DNA of 64,000 nucleotides from Physcia stellaris (taxonomy: Eukaryota > Ascomycota > Lecanoromycetes > Caliciales > Physciaceae), in assembly GCA_018902385.1 (NCBI GenBank), contig JABSSW010000063.1:124001-188000 (forward strand). The letters are read 5' to 3'. This document shows, piece by piece, positions 9,401-21,260 of the stretch. The translations under genes were made by a program, and so were the position numbers. How positions within the stretch are numbered: position 1 is the stretch's first letter; every line of letters starts with the position of its first letter. The notes beneath the pieces are model-generated. The model made no database searches and was not told the origin of the DNA. It saw only the letters and a program-made list of their open reading frames with translations.

Positions 9401-11672
9401 AAATAATCGTATTTATCTTCGCGTCATCATTCAAATTCAGCACTTTTCGAAGCTTTTTTTTGCACATTTCACATCGAATACAATTAATTGAAAACGAAAA
9501 AATCGTTATTTCGATATCGAATTACAAAATTTCACAAAAATAATTTCATAATACGTTGTGATTGTTGTTCAATTCAATTGCGAAATACGAAAAAACAACG
9601 CGACAAACATATTTCGTTTCATTTTCAAAATCATAAATCATCAAATTCAACATTTTTCGAAATTTTTTTTTGCACAATTCACATCGAATACAATTAATTG
9701 AAAACGAGAAAATCATTATTTCGATATCGAATTACAAAATTTCACAAAAATAATTTTCTAAAACAACGTGATGATTGAAATTGACGTATCGCAAACAAAA
9801 CGAAAACAAATTTTGTTCAATTTCAAAATCATTATTTCAAAGCAATTTTCGAATGCGCAATTGATCAAAAAATCTCATTTTACGCATATTATTATCGATT
9901 TTTTTGTTATATATCATGATTTTCGCGTTTCAATTTTTTAAACGATTTTACGATATCACAATAAACATCGACATGTCTGTTGAAACGATCAATTCATTTC
10001 ATAATTTTCGAATTTTTACATCGAATCAATGAAATTCATTGACAACATTCAACGTAAAAATAACATTTTCAAATGATACGCACGATCGCGATTTGTGAAT
10101 TTCGATTTTTCATGTACAAAAATCAAACGAAAGTGTTTATGATAATGAGTTAAAATGATCGAAATTTTTGACGAACGAACACAATTTTTCAACAAAAAAT
10201 TTTTCGATTTCAAATAATACGAAATTCGAAAACATAATTTTAAATCAAATTGCTATTCGTATTTTTGAAATATTCGATTTCAAAAAAAAAAAAAACAAAT
10301 AAAAATCATACATGTCGTTGCGTGTTTCAAAAAATTTTTGATTTTGATAACGAAAATCAATTTCGACAAAAATTTGATTTTCAATATGTTGTTTTTGTTA
10401 CATTTTCGAAATACGAACATCGTGTTGATGATAATGTTTTTGAAATTCATTGCGAAACAACAATACGAAAAAATCAATAAATTTTCTCGAATTCGATTTT
10501 TCGTTTATGATAAAAATCATAAATTCAAATTGAATCGTGAAAAAATTGTTGTCGAAATGTATATTCATGATACGAAATTTTCAATCGATTGTCAAAATTT
10601 TTGTTGACAATAAACAATGTTTCATCAATTTCGAATACATATTTTCGATCGAATTCAACGAAAACATTTGCAAAAAATCGAAATTTCGAAAACGTTTGAT
10701 AATTGTGATCGTAAATGAATTGCATTTGATTGACGATTGACGAAATTTTCGTTCAAAATTCAACGAATTTCATGTGTTCAAAAATCGATTTTTTTCGAAT
10801 GTGTTATATTTCGACATCTTCGTTATTTTGAATAAAAATACGTTGATCGTCGTAAAAAAAAACGTTGATTTCGAAAATTGTCGAATAATCAAAATTTTTA
10901 TCGATAAATCGAAAATCAATATGCATATTATATTTATCGAAAACAATCAAAAAAATTTCGAAAAATTTCGTCGTTTTTTTTCGATTCATGCGATTGATTT
11001 TTATAATATTTTCAAAACAATTTTTTATTTCGACAACAAATCGAACATTCAAAATTTCGTTTAATTTGCAATCGACGTTTAATTTCTCGAATGAAATTAT
11101 TCTTTCGTCGTCAAACGTTGAATAGCAACGTATCATGCGAACATGATTGATGACGACAAAAAAAAATTGTTGATACGTTCGAAAAATCGAATCAAATGAA
11201 TTTTTTTGAATTTAATTCATCAATTCGATTTTTGATCGTCAACGAAACATATGAATTGAGCGCGAATAATTCAAATATCAAAATCATTTGTAATTGAATG
11301 ATTTTTAAAAACAAACACGTTTTGATTCAAAGAAAAAATCGAAACGTTCGTCAAATTTTTTTTGAATTTTGTTATCTGTTGATTTCTCGATGAGTTTGTG
11401 ACAAAATCGATTTATCGAAAATCAGAAAAAATAAAAAAAATCGAAATTCATTGTTGAAAATTTACATATTCGAACAAAACGATAACGAATATGAATTCGA
11501 TCAAAACAACGTTATTAATTTTCGAATCAAATCAATAAACAAAACGACGAAATTTGTTCGCAATGCGCAACAACGTCAAAAACAAATATCGATATACATC
11601 GATTTAATCAATTTTTTTGCAATAAATTGTGCGAATTAAAACGATACGACGACGAAATTTACGTCGAATATA
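9401..11672. other. Strongly mutated relic next to the gene side
   Basis: I recognise no protein or LTR here. It is the most heavily altered stretch by eye. The only internal structure I can support is a 210-base tandem duplication at its left end. Open frames of up to 110 codons occur on both strands, but they have no family resemblance and contain no Gly or Pro. Confidence 0.6.
9431..9770. repeat. Tandem duplication, period 210 bases
   Basis: The sequence from 9431 (TCAAATTCAGCAC...) recurs from 9641 with an exact 210-base offset and about 120 clearly matching bases. Both copies contain CACATCGAATACAATTAATT. Their differences are mostly transitions: CAGCACT against CAACATT and GAAGCTT against GAAATTT are ApG/ApA and CpT/TpT changes. 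These may be remains of an LTR or leader repeat. Confidence 0.75.
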
Positions 11673-11676
11673 AAAA

Positions 11677-11790
11677 GGAGCGTCTATCCGAACTTGAAAT
11701 CGCTATTTGAACTTGTCAAGTTCTTTATATTCGATATATTCGATCTGCAACATAGAGTTTCAAATGCTCGATTCTGAACGATTCAGCATC
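11677..11790 (+). repeat. Left terminal inverted repeat of the 850 bp element
   Basis: Pairs with 12413-12520 in reverse complement. The match is strongest over the outer 55 bases and continues through TTCGATCTGCAACAT against TTCGATTTGCAACAT. Mismatches are mainly C/T and G/A. Confidence 0.75.
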
Positions 11791-12412
11791 ATATCACGAT
11801 TGTACATGCTATCGAATTGAATCTAACGTGAATAGATCAATTGCATTGATATTGACGTAAAGAAAATTCGATTTTCTATCTAACAACAGAACCTCGTTCA
11901 ATCAAATGAGATTTGCACGATCGCAAAGATTATTTCTTTTCTTTTCGTCTGCTTTTTATTCTTCGCATGTCTTTCATCTTCTAGTCAGTTTTCGCTCGCT
12001 TGTTGATATTTGCATTGATGTTGATTTTTCGTTTGCGTTCGATGATGATTCGCACTGATTTGATTGTGATCGCCGTGAAGTCAGTAAATTTTTCATCGTA
12101 TGACATCGATTGACTGTACAATTGACTTGATGAAGAAAACATAATCGTGTAACTAAACGAAAAAGATTGACTCGAAGAATTATTTCGTCAATCGTTAAAT
12201 CAATTGCTTGAACGTGCTCGAAATCGAAAAACATTCGTTGTGTAAAATTATCGAACGCTCGTTGACGTTTTCAAGACGAACTTGTTTTGCAGCAGTCTTC
12301 GACCGATTCGATGCGAATTTGAAACGATTTTTCGAGCGCATCTTTTGCGAGTTTTGTATGTTCAATAGTGATCATAACAGAAATATGAATCGCAATGCAA
12401 ATGAATGAATGA

Positions 12413-12520
12413 ATAAATAAATAAAATCGAGAATTGAAAAGTGAATGTTGCAAATCGAACGTATCGAAATTAAGAAACTTGACAAATTCAAATAGCGATT
12501 TCAAGTCCGAATAGACGCTT
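12413..12520 (-). repeat. Right terminal inverted repeat of the 850 bp element
   Basis: Reverse complement of 11677-11790. Just inside it, a short AATG/AAAT microsatellite (about 12400-12425) replaces the homology. Confidence 0.7.
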
Positions 12521-13459
12521 TCTATAAAAAAAACAAATTAATCAAATTCGCGATGTGTTGTTCATTTTGCAATTCGAATCATATTTCGAAACATCGATTT
12601 TATTTTGAATTCAAAAAATTCGACAATGTTTTTCATACATATTTTACGAAAAAATTGACTTTATGAAAAAATGAAAAAATTCGAAAAATATATGTTGATT
12701 TTCATATTTTCATGTTCGAATCGATTATATTTTTCGATCGATTTTTGCGCATTATCGTTTAATTCGTCGAATTTTTGACAAATCGAAATGCTTTGTTGCG
12801 ATATTGCAAAAAATGATTCAATAAAAAATTGTATGAAAATGAAATTGTGAATATGTGTATCGATTTTGATAAACAAAAAAGATCAAACAACGAAATTTAT
12901 ATAACATGACGAGTTGATTTTGTCGCGAAAATTCGCAAAAAAACAAAATTGTCGAATGAAAAAAAAATTGAAATTGAAAAATTTATTCGAAAACGTAAAG
13001 AACAACGAGAAATTTGATTGATTAACAAAAATGTGTCGATCGAAAAAAAAAATATCAAAAAACGCAAAAAAAAAATCGTTTTAACGTTTAACGTTTCGTT
13101 GACGATAAAATCAAAATCACAATCGCAAAAAATTTCGCAATCAACAAATTTTTTTTCGTTTTCATTGTTCACGATAAAAAAAAATGAAAATCAACAATCG
13201 ATGTTTCAATCGCAATTTTCGCAATTTGCATCGATTCGATTTTTTTTATTTGTTATAAACGATAATGTAAATAAAAAATTTCGTTCACGAACAAATTCGA
13301 AATAAATTAAAAACAATTTTCATCGAATTTAAAAATCATGTTGTTTTTGTATTGTGATCATGTTTTCGTTCGAAATCGTGAATTTATCATTTTTCGCAAT
13401 TATTCAATTTTTGATATTCGTGAAATCATTCGTTATCGTTCAACGAAAATAATCAAAAA

Positions 13460-14090
13460 ATAAACAATGTTTTTGAAATAAAATTATTTGTCAACAAAAA
13501 TGAATTGTACAAAAACACAAAATCGTTTATTCGATCGAATAATGTTTGTTGTTTTTATACGAAACGATGTGATTTCGACGATATTGTTTGACATCGTATT
13601 GATGTTTGAAAAATAAACATTTTGAATTTTTATCAAATATTAATCATTGTTTTTTTGAATATCGTTTTCGTTGAAAATATTCGATTTCGCACAACGAAAA
13701 TGATTCGATTGTTATCAATTCGTCAAACATACGATTATTTGTCGATACAAATGAATTGTACAAACGCACACAATCGTTCATCAATTCAAATAATGTTTGT
13801 TATTTTTATTCGAAACGATTTGATTGTGTCAATATCGTTGTTTTCATGACGAAATTCGAAAAATTGATTTTTAATTTTGCGTGATTTTGATCGTTGACAT
13901 TTCGAACATCGTCGTCGTCGAAAATATTCGTTTTCGCGTGACATATTCGAGTCAAATGATAAAAAATTCGTTGTAAATAAAATTATTTGTCAATACAAAT
14001 TAATTGTACAAAAATATAAATTTGCATATTTTATCAAATAATGTTTATTATCGTCACTCGAAATTACGAGTGTATGACGATATTGTTTGT
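13460..14090 (+). repeat. Three tandem copies of a unit of about 250 bases
   Basis: The string ATTATTTGTC followed by an ACAAA..AATTGTAC box occurs at 13483, 13734 and 13982, spaced 251 and 248 bases. Each is followed by AATAATGTTTGTT-like sequence and a run ending GATATTGTTTG. No coding sense is apparent. Confidence 0.7.
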
Positions 14091-14254
14091 TTTTGTGATT
14101 TCGATAATTTTATTGTTTTGATGTGAAAATCATTTATCAACATATATTTATCATTAACGTCGTTTGCAACATCATTTCTATTTATTTGAATTTCGATTTT
14201 TTTCTTTTTCGTTTTAGCATCACAATCATGTCGCGCAACGCGAATTTTCTGATT

Positions 14255-14366
14255 ATAGAACACTTTTTATAAAAAAATGTTTTGCGTTTTCTTTTGAAAT
14301 TCTAAATAGAACACTTTCTATAAAAAAATGTCTTTGATTATTCTTATTTGACTTTTTTGTCAAATC
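14255..14366 (+). repeat. 49-base duplication followed by a T-loop hairpin
   Basis: TAGAACACTTT(T/C)TATAAAAAAATG occurs at about 14256 and again about 49 bases later. Just downstream ATTTGAC and GTCAAAT (14346-14365) form a perfect 7-base stem around six T. The function is unknown. Confidence 0.6.
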
Positions 14367-14774
14367 AGAAAGTCAATCTTTTCGAGTCAGAAACATCAAT
14401 TTTCATCGCACTTTCACTCACAATCATTCAGTAAGCACACAGATTCATGAAACAATCAAATTGTAAAGTTATTCAAGCGCATTTCAACGCATCAGTAATC
14501 GCATCAATTCGAGCAATACTGAGTTTGTTATGAGATTTGAAAATATCGAAATCTTGAAGCTTGTCAAGTTTGTTTCGCAAATCAGAATCTTTTTCGTTAA
14601 ATTCGATGTTTTCATCAATTGAGAATTCAAGTTCTCAATCGGAACATATGTCAAGATCATTTAAGATTTTTTTTTAAAAAAATTCGAGCAAACTTGTTAA
14701 TCGAATAAAAATCACAAAATTTTCAAAATTCAAATCACGAACATCAAAATTTGACTATTGCGTTCATGTAATAT

Positions 14775-14905
14775 TTCGCAATTTGCACATCAATCAACAA
14801 TCACATATGATTTTCATTTATTTAATTTCAATTGTAAAGCAAAATGAATGCAATTCAACGTTGCAACAAAAACAAAAATCGATTCATTATCGCAATAGTT
14901 ATGAG
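14775..14905 (+). repeat. Repeat module shared with element N, copy 1
   Basis: It contains CAATCACATATGATTTTCA, then AATTGTAAAGCAAAATG, then AAATCGATTCATTATCGCAA. The same order recurs at 16209-16335 and, reverse complemented, in element N at about 38800-38895 and 38990-39095. It links this relic to the N family; I place it in the gag-side part of that family. Confidence 0.65.
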
Positions 14906-16208
14906 ATGAACAAATAGTTTTACACGCGAAATTGTTATCGAGAAATCAATTTCGAATTCATTATTCAAAACACGTTCACAAATTCATTTTCGAAACATTA
15001 TTTCAAACATTTCACATTCATCATGCAATTTATTTTGAATTTCGATTTGTTTATCATTGCAAAAACACGTCAAGCGACATTACGAAAACAGAAAAAGCGA
15101 AAAAAACAAAAAAAACAACGACAATTTGAGCAATTGTTCGTTCAAAAACAATTTGTTCAACAATCAAAATTTTCTCTTTTTGATATCGACGATATCGACG
15201 TTTTTTTTATTTATTGTCATTCATTTCAAATCAACGAACAATTTTTTGTTGTATTTCGAGAATTTCAATACATCGTCAACGATCAAAACGAAATGATATG
15301 ATATTACGACGAATTGTACGTTTTCATATCGAGATTTTGCTGTCAAGATTTTGTCATTTTCAATCGTTCACTATTCGATGTGATTTTCGATGTTTTTGCG
15401 ATGAACAAAAATACGATATTTCAAATCAAATTCGTTCAACAGAAATTGCAAAAAAAGCAAATTGAATAAAAATTCGAATTTTTTTGTCATTGATGACGTA
15501 TTGAAAAACAAACTATAACGAAAATAAAAAAAACGATTTCGAAGAATTTGAAAAATAAATTGAATGATTCGTTCGAGTGATCATACAAAAACAATTACTT
15601 TCTCGAAAAATGTGAATTAAAAGATTTTGATATCGATTGCGTTTACGACGATATTTGAACTGTTCGAAATAAATGAATAGATGATCACATGAGTGAACGA
15701 AATATAACGAAACGACTTTATTTTTCGCTTTTTACGACTATTCGAAACAACGATATCGAAAAAATGCGTATACATATGAAAAAGAAAATAATACACATTT
15801 GAACGAAAATCAAAATCTTGAAACAATTGTTTGAACATTATTTGTATGACGAAATTCAGAGACGTTTTTGCTTTTACTATTGAAAATCGAACAATTGATT
15901 TATCAATATGAATACAGTCATGAAAATGTTTTCAAATCAAAGTTCATTTGATTCAAAATCAATTGATTCAAATTATTGAATTCGATATCACGTGTCTTAT
16001 CGTCTATTGCATTAAACTCGATTAAAAATCATGATATGTTTCGAAAATATAATCAAATGATTTCAATTTTCGCAATTGAAAATTCACATGATATGTTTGA
16101 CATGAATTTCGCTTTTTTCAATTGCGAATTGCGACATTTTTTTCAATTTGATTAATTCAAAGTTTGTTTGACGCTCAATCATCGAATTTATTGCGTCGTA
16201 CAGTTGTT

Positions 16209-16335
16209 TCGCATTTTTCATTTCAATCAACAATCACTTATGATTTTCACTTATTTAGTCAGAATTGTAAAGTAAAATGAGCGCATTTCAACGTCGCAAA
16301 AATAACAAAAATCGATTCATTATCGCAATAGTTTT
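16209..16335 (+). repeat. Repeat module shared with element N, copy 2
   Basis: Second copy of the module described at 14775-14905, about 1.43 kb downstream. It has AATTGTAAAGTAAAATG and the same AAATCGATTCATTATCGCAA end. A palindromic AAAG-T-run-A-run-CTTT follows at about 16428-16450. Confidence 0.65.
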
Positions 16336-18235
16336 GAAATTTCGAAAATTACGTCGTTGTCAAAATTGTGTTCGTTTCGAATTTTGCAATCTTATCAAAT
16401 CTGATTTTAATTCTACGAATTCTCGACAAAGTTTTTTTTAAAAAAACTTTCGAATTTACTTGTTTGTAAATGTATCATTTGACATTCGAAATTATATGCA
16501 ATTTTTAATGTGTATTCAAACGTGTTCGATGACAATGTCATCGACGTTGATTTCGACGTCGTGAATTGAATTTTGAAATTATCATGATAATTTGATTGAC
16601 GATAATGACATTTCAATTCAAAATTCGCATAACATCAATGAAACGATCGCAATTTACGAATGTTTTCGACAAACACATCGTTTTTTTGCATTTTATCAAT
16701 CGCATCGATTTCGACAACATTCATCAATCGTAACAATTCGACGTTTTGATCATTCAAATAAACATGTTTTTTTTTTATAAAAAATCGTTCGTTTAACAAA
16801 TTTTTAAACGATTGATCGAAATGCAATTCAAACGTGCATTCGTTGCGTTCAAATTGAACAAAATCAAATTCAATTGATTTTTCGTTTATGTCGTCAAGTC
16901 AAAAATCAATTTGAAACGTGCAACAATTGCACGTACATACATAAAAAAAATCAATGTTCGTTGAGTATGCAATCATTCAATTTTATATTTGTATTTGATT
17001 TGATTCGATTTTAAATTCAATTGACATTCAAATATCGTTTGCGATCGCAAAAATAATATTTTCGATTTTTCTCAAAATTAAAAATTTTTTTGTGCATGAC
17101 AAAAACACGCGAATTCGTATTAGTGTTGTGAAAACAACATTGTCGAATTTCGAAACGTGTTTTTCGCAACGACAATCAAATCGTCAAAAATTGTTCATCA
17201 ATCAATTTACGACAAATCGCGAACGATTGCAAAAAATCGATTTCAATGTCGACAAAAATAAATCATTATTTTTGTTTCAAAATGAAAACGAATTCATGAA
17301 TATAAACACAAAAATTTATTTTGAACACGACAACAATTTCGACGATTTCGAATTTGAAAATTTCGAAATCGAACGATTCGATTTTATCGAATTTCAAATC
17401 GTTATTTTCGCATCAATTGAAAAAACAAAAATTTCGAATTTTCGTTTTACAAAAACATTTACAATTTGAATTTCAAAATCGCGTCGTTTTCGCGTCGCAA
17501 AAAAAATTGTAAATGTGTTTTTTAAAAAAATTTGAAAAAAATTCATTTTTTTGATTTATAAAAGAAAATATCAGACGTATTTGAATGAAAACGAAAAAAA
17601 AATGTTGAAAATTGTGTTGACGAAAAAAATTAAACAAACAAAAATGTACGAAACGTTGACGAAAACATCGTTTTCGAATATTCAAATGAAAAATGTCGAA
17701 TCAAACGACGAGAACGAGAAATAATGAAATAAAATTGTAATTTGAAATGAAATTGAACACAATCAAATTTTTGTTTCGAAAATAATCATGTTGTGTGTCG
17801 ATTTCATTGCATTTTTCGTTATATACGAAATTGCAAAAAAATTCTTTTGCAATGTTGTTTGATTATGAATTTTTTTGAATTTTTTTGAAACAATCATGCT
17901 TTTTTCGCGATTGTAAAACATCATTTTGTAATTCATATCAAATTTTTCTAACGATTGTAAAACATCGATTTGTAATTTATATTAAATTTTTTCAACAATT
18001 AAACGATGAAAATAAAACGCGAAATTTGAAAAAAATAAAATCGAAACAATACATTTTCAAATTTTTTTTTCATTTTTATTTTATTTATCGCTCATGTGTA
18101 TGTTTCGATGTTGAAAATTCGTTTTCGTAAATTGTTTTTGTTCACGAAATTGTAAATTGCTTGTTTTTGTTTATACGTCAAAAATGCAAAAATTTCGAAA
18201 AAAAAATGCAAAAAATATACGAACAAATTTATTGT

Positions 18236-18376
18236 TGTTATGACACTGACATAGCTAATTAGATGACTAGATGATTGTTTCGAAATCATAATGTTTTAAC
18301 ACGTGTAATATTTAATCAGCAATTTTTTTTAATTAATCAATTCATTTTTTACATTACAAACATTTGTATCATAACA
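18236..18376 (+). repeat. 5' LTR of element A
   Basis: 141 bases, TGTTATGA...TCATAACA (perfect 8-base terminal inverted repeat), preceded by ATTGT. Matches 25895-26036. Confidence 0.92.
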
Positions 18377-19400
18377 TATGATAGCATCATCAAATTTTGC
18401 TTTGCATCATTGATTGCTAACAAATCGATCAAATGTTTTTTTATTAACATTTGTTTTGTTAAAACAATCAACATCAAAATCAACATCAGACGATTCGACA
18501 CATTCGATCAGTCAATTTTTATCAATTCGTTCGTTCGTTCGTTTCGTATTGCAATTTGATTTACACGACATTCGCACGCAAATAATTTACGAATTACTGT
18601 TTATATTGATTAATTAATATTGCATCATCGTCGTCGTCAACAATACATATTAACAATTTGATTTATTTATTTCATCAAACATCGAATTTTGCTCAAAAAA
18701 TGAATGATTATTTATCAATTGAATGTTTTTTTGTTTTGTGAAACGTACGTCAACAATTCGTCATTTTAAACGTGCGTATTTTTCGATTATTGATCAAAAA
18801 ATCTCGCATTTGCACACGTATTTGTCTCATTGTGTAACATAAATAATGATAAAATGAATTGTTCAAATCATTTTTTTTATCTTTTTTCTTTTTCAATTTT
18901 TCATTTCATTCGCAATTTTATCATTCGTTATTTTCTGTATCATATTTGTTTGCTTTAATTCGTGACTATAGTATATTCGTTTGTTTCAATTCATTGATTA
19001 TTGTACGTTACAATTTGTACGTTGACTATCGTACGCATCATTGATTTGCATTTCGTTCGTTTTTGTATCAATTTTTCAAGTTGACATTTTTTTCAATAAA
19101 ATCGAATATAATCAATAAAACGTTCAGATTGTACGATTTTAAAATTTTTGCAAACGTATCGTGATCGTTCGAAACATTCGAAACAAAAATTACTGTTTTA
19201 AACATTGTATTCAATTCAATTAAGTCAATTGATTTACGATTTCAATTTTTTCGATTTAAATTCGATTTCAAAAAATTTATTGATTGATTTTCGAATTGAA
19301 AACAATCTCGTGTGTTCGTTAAAGTCGTTCGAAACTTTTGCAACGTCATTACAATTTATCGTGACTCGAATTATTTCAAAAACTAATTAGAACGTTACAG

Positions 19401-20450
19401 TTGCATTTTTCGTTTAGCAATTTTGTAACATTTTCGCTCAATGATACGTCACTCAAATCTAAACTGTTTGAATCAGTGAATTCGTTTGTCAAAATTTCAC
19501 GAATATCACGTCGAAACAGATTCGTAATTAACACAGAAAACGTTTTTATTCGTTTCGATTTACGTTCGATTTCGTCACAAACATCAAATTATTCGTTTGT
19601 GATAAATTCATTTTTTCGACGTGTTACAAACGTTACGTTTGTTGACGAGATTATTCATCACGAGTTTATTGAATCACAATCAACACGAAATATGATCGAT
19701 TTCATTGTGAAACAGCAACGAATCATTGCAATCATTGTACGAAAAATTATTCAAATTATATTTCGTGAACGTGATGATGACGATGATAACGTTAAATCAT
19801 TTGATTCGTTTGAATTTTTCGAATCATCAAATCAAAATGATGATAATATTGACAACAATATCAAATGAAATTTTGCAAATTTCGATTTTTTCGACTCATA
19901 TTACGATGACAAATCACTGACTAGCGAAATTAGTTCTATTGTTAACATTGATAAAGATACATACTTTTGAAACGTACATCTATTCATTGTACGAGCGAAG
20001 AAAATGATTTTTACACGTGACGAACAACTAATTAAAAACAATTTGTGACTTAATTTAAAAAATATTGCGTTGAAATGATGAACAGATAAATTGTTTGACG
20101 TCGAGCGTCGAATGACTAAAATGATTATGATTGAGCAAAAAAAATTGTTTGAATGAATTAATTTGTTGCACAATAAATTTATATAATCTATTAACGTTGT
20201 CATGAATAATTTAATGCAACAGCGTTACACATTGAAAAATGTCGTTGTACAGCGTGAATTTCGTGAATACGCATAGAAAATCATTCGATTAATCAAAAAT
20301 GCGAACATGATTAGCGTATTCAATCAATTCGATTTCATTTATAACGACATCGACATTGATGTACGAGTTGATACGTTACGTCGTTTCAAAAATAATATTA
20401 TTATCAACGAAATGCTTAGCGATATGAACGAATTCAAACACGATTGATGA
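19401..20450 (+). pseudogene. Decayed gag of element A
   Basis: A 155-codon open stretch (19401-19868) and its continuation to about 20450 in the same frame make a charged, gag-like region with an Asp-rich run (ERDDDDDN). I counted nine stops in the continuation; seven are TGA, one TAA, one TAG. This ratio is what loss of Trp codons would give. Assignment as gag rests on position between the LTR and protease rather than on a recognised domain. Confidence 0.6.
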
Positions 20451-20457
20451 ATTAAAG

Positions 20458-21011
20458 TTGCTAAATTACGCAGCAATATCAATATCAATACTCAAAATAG
20501 TCGCAATCAGTTATCTAAACAAAATGTTCGTTTTCAACAATTCGATCAATATAATAGCAATCGTCAATCGCAATTTCAGCGACAATCATCTCAATTTCAA
20601 TCGTTTCAGCGACAATCTTTTCAATCTCGTTATTCGAATAATGCTTATCAAAATCAATCTTTTCAGTCTCGTCAAAATTATCAGCAAGCAAAATATCAAG
20701 TTTACAAATCAGCTGATTATCAAGTCGACTATTCAAACAATCAAAAAGATCAATACTCAAACGCTCGCACGTTGTTTATTTCATCGAATCGACTACAAAT
20801 TACAATCGATTCAACAAACGTCAACGCGTCAAATTCGAATCAACAGCAATTTATGTCATCACGACAGTTTTTTAAATCGCTCAACAATACTCAACGAGAC
20901 GATTATAGTGATTATGATGAATACGCACAACGTTCGCAAACAGCATATCAAATTAACGTGTTTGACGAAATAAACAAAAATAATTACATAAATGATATCA
21001 GCGATGCTCAT
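20458..21011 (+). pseudogene. Gln/Ser-rich linker of element A
   Basis: In the frame of the neighbouring gag and protease, about 20460-20830 reads as a low-complexity Gln/Ser/Asn/Tyr region with more than 20 intact CAA/CAG codons (for example FQRQSSQFQSFQRQ). Such linkers separate gag and protease in fungal Gypsy elements. Survival of so many Gln codons shows that CpA was not a main mutation target. A TGA at 21012-21014 ends the open stretch. Confidence 0.65.
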
Positions 21012-21155
21012 TGATTATTTGAATATCAAGATATTGATGATAGCGTGTTCTTGTACGAAAATCAATCAGATTTACTCGATGATTACAGTCAGAACGTTGA
21101 AATTGCACAAAATGTCAATTTTTTGACGTTTGTTACAGAAATTTCTACACACAAT

Positions 21156-21221
21156 TGTATTCACTGTAATAGCATTTTCACGTTTAGAAATCAATTATTC
21201 AAACATTTACGCAATGCGTGT
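21156..21221 (+). pseudogene. C2H2-like zinc finger of element A
   Basis: Reads C-x2-C-x12-H-x4-C (CIHC...HLRNAC) and is followed directly by a TGA at 21222. Position just before the protease and spacing match the fingers in the E family in this window. The last ligand is Cys instead of His. Confidence 0.65.
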
Positions 21222-21260
21222 TGATTTTTTGACACGTTTGAGCACGTCAATCACGCAACA

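Larger units (their letters stand above)
11673..12522. mobile_element. 850 bp inverted-repeat element (MITE-like), TA-type target
   Basis: About 110 bases at the left end (11677-11790) are repeated inverted at the right end (about 12413-12520). The outer 55 bases are nearly identical, including GCGTCTAT and ACTTGAAATCGCTATTTGAA. Both ends are flanked by TATA (11669-11672 and 12523-12526), as expected for TA-targeting Tc1/mariner-type elements. It keeps many CT, AG, GG and CC dinucleotides, so it is younger than its surroundings or less damaged. I see no transposase; the 86-codon minus-strand frame inside is unrecognised. A mobile origin follows from the TIR and flank structure; the superfamily is an inference. 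Confidence 0.75.
12527..18230. other. Relic retroelement DNA left of element A
   Basis: No intact gene. A Lys/Glu-type charged open frame at 13018-13305 and another frame at 17092-17469 rich in Asp, Glu and Phe look like decayed gag-type sequence, but I cannot assign them. The stretch also holds a three-copy tandem array of about 250 bases, a 49-base duplication with a hairpin, and two copies of a module that recurs in element N. Together with 26042-28726 it is probably one older layer into which A inserted. Confidence 0.55.

Noticed and set aside
11974-12234. An 86-codon minus-strand frame in the 850 bp element as a transposase
   Set aside because: It is too short, lacks a DDE-type pattern and has no recognisable helix-turn-helix. 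The element is better described as non-autonomous.
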